Source of the DNA: Candidatus Poribacteria bacterium | GTDB taxonomy: Bacteria > Poribacteria > WGA-4E > WGA-3G | Direction: 5' to 3' | NCBI GenBank assembly: GCA_003635255.1 | Contig: PYJC01000159.1 | Span: 1 to 54,221 of the forward strand | DNA: 54,221 nucleotides | Notes under the pieces: model-generated | The model's database searches: none | What the model was told of the DNA's origin: nothing | Seen by the model: only the letters and a program-made list of their open reading frames with translations | Shown: positions 49,020 through 54,221 of the stretch, one piece after another | Numbering within the stretch: the stretch's first letter is position 1 | How the letters are laid out: every line of letters begins with the position of its first letter | Program-made: the position numbers and the translations under genes

Positions 49020-49388
49020 TCAGTCATCATCAGACTCACACCAGAGCCAGTCGTACAGGAGACTGTAAAAGTCTGCATCACAGCTCACGCCTTGGACCCA
49101 GCCGTTGGTAAAACCGTTTTGGTATTCATCGGACTGTCCCTGAATGTTCTGCTTAACCGTTTCCGGTAGTTTTGATGGTGCGAAGAGATTGCCACTATGA
49201 GGCATACATAGGAATCCCGCAATCATCCCGGCTAAAACCCCTTCCCCGGAAGCATCGCCGGCCTTTATGCCGTCCTTATACCCTAACTTGTAATCCTCTG
49301 TTGCTCCTTTGGGGAATCTTCCCATGGCGCATCCTGAGACCAGCAGAACCGTTAAAAGGCAAAAGCCTATCGTTGATTTTCTTTTCAT
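49020..49388 (-). CDS. Lipoprotein, 122 residues
   Basis: Lipobox LVSGC after a short signal (GFCLLTVLLVSGCAMG). The mature part starts with a repeat-like YKLGYKDGIKAGDASGEGVL, a motif of small Gly-zipper proteins, and has four further Cys. No family name. The upstream region is the left end of the TnpB element 2. Confidence 0.65.
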   Translation of the reverse strand: MKRKSTIGFCLLTVLLVSGCAMGRFPKGATEDYKLGYKDGIKAGDASGEGVLAGMIAGFLCMPHSGNLFAPSKLPETVKQNIQGQSDEYQNGFTNGWVQGVSCDADFYSLLYDWLWCESDDD

Positions 49389-49451
49389 AGAATCTTCGCA
49401 GTGGAAACCCCGTATCTTGAGATCGGGGAGGAAACTGCGCTCCTTTTTTTG

Positions 49452-49600
49452 TTGATATTCGTGTAAATATCTGCTATACTATAATCAACCGTTTGGGGTG
49501 AGGAGACGACATCAACAATCCCGTTGATGCCTTGCCCCACCTATCGTCTAGGCGGCTTTTATTTACGTTCCATTAATGGAAAAGAAAAGCTTAAAACGGT
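49452..49600 (+). promoter_or_regulatory. Promoter plus three-tier leader RNA, copy 3, ahead of tnpB
   Basis: TTGATA (49452-49457), 17 bases, TATACT (49475-49480). Stems: AACCGTTT (49487-49494) with AAACGGT (49594-49600), GGGGTGAGG with CCTTGCCCC, and CATCAAC (49510-49516) with GTTGATG (49523-49529). A second inner hairpin, GGCTTTTATT with GAAAAGAAAAGCT, equals that of copy 1. The start codon of tnpB is 14 bases past the outer stem. Confidence 0.6.
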
Positions 49601-49613
49601 GAAACGGAATCCC

Positions 49614-50783
49614 ATGCTCAAAACATACCAATATCGGGTGTACCCGACAACCAAACAGCGATTGACCTTAGAAGCTTGGCTTGACGCGTGCCAGACTCTT
49701 TACAATCAAGGGCTTGCCATGCGTATCGAAACATTCAAGAAAACAGGCAAGTCTATCAGCTACAATAGTCAAGCGGGGATGCTCACCGTGCTTCGCCGTC
49801 ACTCTTCGTTTTGGAAAGGCATCCATATTGATGTCCTCCAAGACACGCTTCGCCGTCTTGACAAAACCTACGATGCGTTCTATAGACGGTTGAAAGCCGG
49901 TGAAGATCCAGGCTTCCCCCGCTTCAAAGGTAGAGGACGTTATCGGTCAATCACCTTTAGCCACCTCTCTGTGAATCTGATTCGGACCATCCGCAGGAAG
50001 TTCGCCCGCGTGGTTGTGCCAAAGATTGGGCATGTCAAGATACGGTATCATCGGCCGCTCCCTGATGGTCAAATCAAAATGCTCACCATCCAACGGAAAG
50101 CAAGCGGTTGGTATGCCAACATCACCGTTGAAATGCCCGATATTCCAAAGATTGATATTCAGTCTGCCGTTGGCGTTGATGTCGGTCTCGAATCGTTTTT
50201 AACCACTTCCGAAGGTGATAAAGTTGAAAACCCACGACATCTACGCCGTGCCGAAAAAGCATTAAAGAAAAAACAGAGGCATCTATCGCGCCGCAAAAAG
50301 GGCAGTGTCCGCAGGCGTAAACAAAACACGATACTTGCCAAACATCACGAACACGTTGCCAACCAACGCCGTGATTTTCACTACAAGACTGCCCACCGCC
50401 TCTTTTCTCAATACGATGCGGTCGTGATTGAAGGATTAACGATTGACAACATGAAGCGTAATCACTATCTCGCCAAGAGCATATCCGATGCTGGTTGGGG
50501 TCACTTTCGATTGGCACTTTCTTGCAAAGCTGAGAACGCTGGCAAACACTTGCTGAAAGTCGCTCCGCATGGCACATCTCAAATCTGCTCGGGTTGTGGG
50601 TCTGTTGTTCGGAAAACGTTGGCAATCCGAACCCATCAGTGCGATTGTGGCACAACGCTTGACCGTGACCATAATGCCGCTATTAATATTCTAGGGGCAG
50701 CTACTGCCCTTCGTGGAGGTGCGGAGGTAACAAACTCCCCCGAAAAACCCAGCCGACTCACCCATGATCCGGATCATGGATGA
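49614..50783 (+). CDS. tnpB: TnpB RNA-guided nuclease, 389 residues
   Basis: A second intact TnpB, well diverged from the first. RuvC residues are D179 (VGVDVGLESFL), E263 (VVIEGLTIDN) and D342 (DRDHNAAINI); the zinc finger is C315/C318 (CSGCGS) and C333/C335 (QCDCGT). I start at ATG 49614, giving the usual MLKTYQYRVYPT, rather than an upstream ATG in the leader. Its 3' region contains a 27-base motif (50763-50789) also found just before iscB. The enzyme should cut DNA guided by an RNA from its own 3' end. Confidence 0.92.
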   Translation: MLKTYQYRVYPTTKQRLTLEAWLDACQTLYNQGLAMRIETFKKTGKSISYNSQAGMLTVLRRHSSFWKGIHIDVLQDTLRRLDKTYDAFYRRLKAGEDPGFPRFKGRGRYRSITFSHLSVNLIRTIRRKFARVVVPKIGHVKIRYHRPLPDGQIKMLTIQRKASGWYANITVEMPDIPKIDIQSAVGVDVGLESFLTTSEGDKVENPRHLRRAEKALKKKQRHLSRRKKGSVRRRKQNTILAKHHEHVANQRRDFHYKTAHRLFSQYDAVVIEGLTIDNMKRNHYLAKSISDAGWGHFRLALSCKAENAGKHLLKVAPHGTSQICSGCGSVVRKTLAIRTHQCDCGTTLDRDHNAAINILGAATALRGGAEVTNSPEKPSRLTHDPDHG

Positions 50784-50865
50784 GTTGGCGGGAAAGAAGC
50801 GAGAAACCCGTAAAATTCCCTAGGATTGGACACAAGCCCAATCCCTTTAGGGTTGGGTAGTTGAC

Positions 50866-51333
50866 GCTTCCGCCGTATTCGTTGAGACCTAATTGAATCG
50901 AACCGTCCCCGTCTTTGCGGTTAATCGTCATAAATCCTTCTTTCGTCTCTCCCGCAGTCCCCATAGTGATCGCCCTTTCACCGTTGGCGTGATTTACCTC
51001 TATCTCTCCTGCGTTATTGTCATTCCCGGCACTGAAAACGGTTTTACCATCGCCGTTAGTGGTAAGTATCTTTCCGCCATAAAGGGTAATCATTCCACGA
51101 TTCTTGTCATGTATAATTATGCCTCCGTCACCTTGAAACTCGTGAATCCGAGCAACGGGGTGCCCTGATGGATCAACAATCTGTAAGTCTCGACAAACAA
51201 TTGCATCAAAAAAGGTGGTTTTATCCGTCTCTGGTTGTGCGGTGACATCACCGGCGAGTGTGGCGAGCAGGTAGCCCGCGAGTGTAAGTATCGAACCGAA
51301 TGCCATAAAAAACAGTTTCTGTCTGAAGTGCAT
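50866..51333 (-). pseudogene. MHFRQKL-family membrane protein truncated by the TnpB element
   Basis: ATG 51333 follows GGAGGACATT and gives MHFRQKLFFMAFGSILTLAG, the family anchor, then a beta-repeat region (IQLGLNEYGGS). At about 50866 the frame enters the TnpB right end and ends at 50758 after 36 foreign residues. The intact relative 19969-20592 continues past this point (SEYGGQIRIDD), so roughly the last third is lost. Confidence 0.75.
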
Positions 51334-51390
51334 AATGTCCTCCATTTCGCCCCGCCATGTTCGGTTGGGCATTGTGCGGTGTTGGGGAAT

Positions 51391-52077
51391 TTATTGATTT
51401 TGTATATCGGCTGGAGCAGGGTCTGCACCCGCGTCTGCACCCGTGTCACCTAGGGCATCCTTGACATTGGCAACATCATCTTCATCACTGGTAAATACGA
51501 TTTTGAGGCTCATCTCATCCGGTTGGGGGACCGCGCTATCAGGAGGTTGCTCAAGTTGGCCGTTCTCCCTCTGAGGCACGTTAAAGGTTAATGTGTTACC
51601 AAGTCGTCTCCATGTGCCAGTTTCTGTTCCCAAACTATCTGGGTCGTCTTTTTCCTCGACGGTCTCGTCTCCGTCTATGACTACGATGATTGTTGTTTTC
51701 GCTTCTTTGGTTATCATTTCGTAGTTAAATCCCGACGAGATGGTGAACGTCCCTGATGCTTTCTGTAACTTTGTCAATCGGATGCCTGATGATTCGGCAA
51801 CGAGTTTGACATCTGCTGTCCATGTTCCGTCTGCGGAAAAGTCCCATAAATTGGTGGTGAGGGTGCCTTTGGGGTCTCCCTTGAAAAATCTTTCGTAGAA
51901 AAGGAAGCGATCGCTTTGTAGGATGACTTTCGCTATAGGCATCCCGTCAACGGTCTTGAGATGCCATATACCAATGAAGTCGGTAAATGGTTCGGGCCCC
52001 GTTGGCGTTCTTGGTGTTGGTTTGTCGCTACAGCCGATGATTAGGATCGTGGCGAGTAGACAGGTGAATCGTTTCAT
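51391..52077 (-). CDS. Lipoprotein with lipocalin-like layout, 228 residues
   Basis: Lipobox IIGC (LLATILIIGCSDK). The mature part starts with FIGIWHLKTVDGMPIAK, a GxW motif followed by beta strands, as in lipocalin-like or META-type domains that sit in the periplasm. The C-terminus is acidic and Ala/Asp-rich (GDTGADAGADPAPADIQ). It overlaps the gene 52028-52330. Confidence 0.7.
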   Translation of the reverse strand: MKRFTCLLATILIIGCSDKPTPRTPTGPEPFTDFIGIWHLKTVDGMPIAKVILQSDRFLFYERFFKGDPKGTLTTNLWDFSADGTWTADVKLVAESSGIRLTKLQKASGTFTISSGFNYEMITKEAKTTIIVVIDGDETVEEKDDPDSLGTETGTWRRLGNTLTFNVPQRENGQLEQPPDSAVPQPDEMSLKIVFTSDEDDVANVKDALGDTGADAGADPAPADIQNQ

Positions 52078-52330
52078 TGCTTTGTACCTCTCTTTTATGG
52101 TTGATTTCCAGCTCGGGGAGTATTGCTTTCAGGTCAAGCATGTGTACCTCCTTTTTGATTGCCATCACAATCAACTCGAAGATTGTGGTGGCGACCTCCC
52201 GTTCTCCGTCAAAGACTATGTTCTGGTCTACAGTGATACGCCCACCCTCTCGCTTTATTTGTTTCCCTGAGTCTGTGTTTACCATTATCTCATCGATCGG
52301 ATGAAGTCTGCTGTCGTAAATAATCCACAC
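52028..52330 (-). CDS. Hypothetical protein, 100 residues
   Basis: ATG 52330 gives MWIIYDSRLHPIDEIMVNTD, a short alpha/beta protein of unknown role. It overlaps the next gene by 50 bases, and its upstream region carries hairpin copy d. No signal peptide is visible. Confidence 0.5.
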   Translation of the reverse strand: MWIIYDSRLHPIDEIMVNTDSGKQIKREGGRITVDQNIVFDGEREVATTIFELIVMAIKKEVHMLDLKAILPELEINHKREVQSNETIHLSTRHDPNHRL

Positions 52331-52415
52331 TGCTTTAATTCTCCTTCTTTTAGTTTGGACTCTGATTTTCCCGAAAAATGAGGGATCATATTACCGTTAT
52401 GATCTCATGTTGGCA

Positions 52416-52458
52416 GGGGAATAACGGTTGATGAGACGCATCGGAGCCGTTATCCCCC
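52416..52458 (-). promoter_or_regulatory. Start-proximal hairpin, family copy d
   Basis: GGGGAATAACGG (52416-52427) pairs with CCGTTATCCCCC (52447-52458) except one position, and is followed by ataagg as in copies a and c. It stands between 52466-52675 and 52028-52330 on the leader side of the latter. Confidence 0.55.
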
Positions 52459-52465
52459 ATAAGGA

Positions 52466-52675
52466 TTACTTGCGTTTTTCCAACAATTCAATAATCTTGG
52501 CAAGACCTAAACAAATCACTCCATAAAAGACGTATTGGATCAATATCCCACCGAGGATGACTCCAATGTCGGCAAATTCCAAGCTGATGCCCGCTTGTGT
52601 GACCAGTTGAAGGATGGTAAGGATAACCCCTATGATGATTGTGATTATGCCGGTGATTTTTAATCCCTTGATCAT
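52466..52675 (-). CDS. Small membrane protein with two segments, 69 residues
   Basis: Two hydrophobic spans, about 6-27 (KITGIITIIIGVILTILQLV) and 38-60 (IGVILGGILIQYVFYGVICL), with a charged C-terminal end (KIIELLEKRK). Function unknown; an orphan membrane peptide of this kind could be a toxin or a stabiliser of other proteins. Confidence 0.6.
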   Translation of the reverse strand: MIKGLKITGIITIIIGVILTILQLVTQAGISLEFADIGVILGGILIQYVFYGVICLGLAKIIELLEKRK

Positions 52676-52721
52676 TGGTTTGTTCCTTTCTCGCTTATGG
52701 GGTTTTCATGCGTGGAAACGC

Positions 52722-53165
52722 TTACCACGGCCAAAGCAGTTTCTTTGTCTCCTTGGCGACAAAGAAAACACCGCGCCCGATGGTTTTGGGGATGAATAGG
52801 ATAACGGTCCCCGTTTGCTTTGCGATCCGCTTCATAGATTCTCTGGTGAGCGGGTAGTGGACTTTGGATTTCCATTTAACGCTGTGTTCCTCAGGGCTTC
52901 TCTTAACAACGACCTTCGTTTTTGCGTTTTTGGATTTCCACTTCCACTGTCGGACGCTTTCCTTGGTATGCACAAAGACTTCCATTGAGTTTCTGGGGGC
53001 TTCGGTCGTGCGTTTCCGTTCTTCCCCATCCTTATCGAGATGCCTTGGCTTCACCTTGGTGTGCGTAACCTTGGCTGTCGAGCGGGTTTCGCCCGAATCG
53101 GCGGCGGCACCCTTAAACATGATCAGAAGCATGAGGCAAAGACCGGTGTATTGTATGGTTTTCAT
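52722..53165 (-). CDS. Secreted basic protein, 147 residues
   Basis: A Sec signal (MKTIQYTGLCLMLLIMFKGA, cleavage near AAA) is followed by a Lys/Arg-rich protein with repeated WKWKSK motifs (residues about 75-100) and a hydrophobic C-terminal part (TGTVILFIPKTIGRGVFFVA). RBS AGGAGCATCCC precedes ATG 53165. A leader half copy (53201-53220) lies upstream. No family recognised. Confidence 0.65.
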   Translation of the reverse strand: MKTIQYTGLCLMLLIMFKGAAADSGETRSTAKVTHTKVKPRHLDKDGEERKRTTEAPRNSMEVFVHTKESVRQWKWKSKNAKTKVVVKRSPEEHSVKWKSKVHYPLTRESMKRIAKQTGTVILFIPKTIGRGVFFVAKETKKLLWPW

Positions 53166-53200
53166 GGGATGCTCCTATTTGATTGTAAAATTGTGAGTGA

Positions 53201-53220
53201 ACGGGGGTTAACCGTAACCG
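53201..53220 (-). promoter_or_regulatory. Half copy of the three-tier leader element (copy 5)
   Basis: The minus strand reads cggttacggttaacccccgt, the same 3' leader piece as in copies 1, 2 and 4, about 36 bases ahead of the start at 53165. The stems and promoter of full copies are absent. Confidence 0.5.
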
Positions 53221-53231
53221 AAAAACCTGTG

Positions 53232-53408
53232 TTAATGAATCGATTGTTTGATTTTATGATACATATAGAGTAAGTGGACAAATACAGTCGGGATGGCACA
53301 GAGGTAAAATTCTAAACTCTCACCAAATTTGTGATACATCACAAACGAGGCGACTATACCTGCCCACATTGCTACATAGAAAAAGAAAATCAATAAATGG
53401 TCATACAT
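53232..53408 (-). CDS. Small membrane protein, 58 residues
   Basis: ATG 53408 opens a frame overlapping the stop of 53401-54219 (coupled). It encodes two hydrophobic stretches (LLIFFFYVAMWAGIVASFVM; YLCAIPTVFVHLLYMYHKI). Longer upstream starts would run through the neighbouring gene in another frame, so I prefer this one. Unknown role. Confidence 0.55.
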   Translation of the reverse strand: MYDHLLIFFFYVAMWAGIVASFVMYHKFGESLEFYLCAIPTVFVHLLYMYHKIKQSIH

Positions 53409-54219
53409 AAGTCTGAATGATTGACCGTAACTCGTCCTCAAGGAGTGGGTTTTCTTGGTTATCAATGGGGGAATCGGAAACCGAGTCCGCTTGGGGGTTA
53501 TCAATGGCTTTTTGAACGGGTATCTGCTCCGTTATTGTGTCCTCTTGATGGGGTGGGAACAGCGAATCGGTTATATCGTTCTCCGGTGGTTCAAGATTAC
53601 GGAGATAATCCCACCGTTCTGCTGGTGAAAGTGAGTCAAGGTATTCCATGCGGGCGTTCATTTCGGCAAGCCAAGTGTCCATTTCTTCAACCCTTATGGC
53701 TCGGATACGGTCTTCTTCAGCCCGTTTGATTCGTCGGAGTTCTCGGGCGAGAGACTGTTTTCCCATGTCGATGATCTTAAGTGCGAGTTGTTTCTCATCG
53801 GGGTCTTTGGCATTTTCAAGGTATGCTTCCCACCACGCTAGGTATGCTTCGCCATATTCCAGTTCAGAAGCGAAGTTTTCCAGTCTGGGAATTGAGTCCG
53901 GTAGTTTTCCTGTGAGCGCAAGCGCAATGCTACGCTTCGACTCAAACAAGTCCCGCTCAGGTGAATATAATAAGGCTTGCGGTGTCTCGTTATCGGGGAA
54001 GGCATCAAGGAACTCGATAGCCGCCTGTTCCATCGCGCCCGGTGTTTCGTCGATTGTCTCCCCCAATAGCAGATTCGTTTTTTGCAGTGTCCTGAATTTA
54101 TCTAATGCGGTGGCGGGCGTAGGTGTTGCCCGGTCGCGTTTATTTATGAAACGCGTTTCATAATTAAACGCAGTGAAAAAATAGAGGGCAACACCGCCAC
54201 CTAAAATCACAAGACATGC
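53401..54219 (-). CDS. Membrane-anchored helical protein, partial at the right edge
   Basis: The frame is open to the window edge; the visible N-terminus (VILGGGVALYFFTAFNYETR) is the end of a membrane segment, and a GTG at 54210 is the first possible start inside the window. The remainder is soluble and strongly helical/coiled (KIIDMGKQSLARELR; RAEEDRIRAIRVEEMDTWLA) with an acidic tail. It is coupled to the small membrane protein that follows. Function unknown. Confidence 0.6.
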   Translation of the reverse strand, partial: ACLVILGGGVALYFFTAFNYETRFINKRDRATPTPATALDKFRTLQKTNLLLGETIDETPGAMEQAAIEFLDAFPDNETPQALLYSPERDLFESKRSIALALTGKLPDSIPRLENFASELEYGEAYLAWWEAYLENAKDPDEKQLALKIIDMGKQSLARELRRIKRAEEDRIRAIRVEEMDTWLAEMNARMEYLDSLSPAERWDYLRNLEPPENDITDSLFPPHQEDTITEQIPVQKAIDNPQADSVSDSPIDNQENPLLEDELRSIIQTYV

Positions 54220-54221
54220 AA

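Larger units (their letters stand above)
49399..50865 (+). mobile_element. Second TnpB-only element, truncating an MHFRQKL gene
   Basis: The right end is cccaatccctttagggttgg followed by gtagttgac, ending near 50865; beyond it the interrupted gene 50866-51333 resumes. Near the left end a hairpin (GCAGT...CCCCG / CGGGG...ACTGC, 49399-49438) lies just upstream of the lipoprotein gene 49020-49388. The left boundary is not certain because the rest of the interrupted gene is not found there, so DNA was lost on that side. No tnpA is present. Confidence 0.6.

Overview
The window reads as accessory DNA of a Candidatus Poribacteria-type bacterium (sponge symbiont lineage). The clues are a giant secreted cadherin-repeat protein ending in a FlgD-like sorting module with a YPNPFNPETWIPY motif, several membrane or lipoproteins starting MHFRQKL, and many small Sec-signal lipoproteins. 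This assignment comes from family resemblance only. Almost every region carries mobile DNA: two tyrosine recombinases plus a third as a remnant, two intact TnpB elements, one decayed TnpB, one intact IscB, a serine resolvase with altered active-site residues, three CRISPR arrays, and scattered pieces of at least three CRISPR repeat families. No cas gene lies in the window.

Region 1 (1-11.8 kb): a leftward regulator operon at the left edge, then about 20 small same-strand genes (1506-10155). Most intergenic gaps carry a GC-rich hairpin built on GCGGGCC/GGCCCGC followed by AAAGGAG and a start codon. RadC is the only clearly recognised enzyme before the tyrosine recombinase that ends the series (10292-11209). 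The layout resembles a cassette array or a phage/plasmid early region. Strong sigma70-type promoters at 6720 and 10229 divide it.

Region 2 (11.9-17.8 kb): a TnpB element (12403-13802) sits inside a membrane/coiled-coil/HNH gene. Removing it restores one in-frame 199-residue protein, matching the intact 209-residue paralogue at 26268-26897. Leftward membrane and outer-membrane genes follow, two behind a conserved three-tier leader hairpin. Then come an origin-like block (two DnaA-box matches, duplicated palindromic iteron-like units), a two-helix-turn-helix replication-type protein, and two candidate small RNAs.

Region 3 (18-26.9 kb): lipoproteins, a stand-alone HsdR N-terminal nuclease domain, a sliding-clamp domain I protein followed by a shifted open frame, a second recombinase with a truncated sister, a ribbon-helix-helix protein, a superfamily II helicase, and the HNH paralogue.

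Region 4 (27-36.5 kb): iscB on the minus strand with a structured upstream region that runs directly into CRISPR array 1; a half-repeat there is the exact reverse complement of the array repeat over 14 nt, giving a repeat:anti-repeat hairpin between array and IscB scaffold. CRISPR array 2 carries a spacer matching a TnpB 3' end, and a decayed TnpB with that sequence lies 2 kb away. Around these lie a serine protease, lipoproteins, a third array and several repeat relics.

Region 5 (36.5-54.2 kb): the 11.3 kb cadherin gene, the resolvase-like protein, a second TnpB element that truncates an MHFRQKL gene, and a leftward run of lipoproteins and small membrane proteins cut by the right edge.
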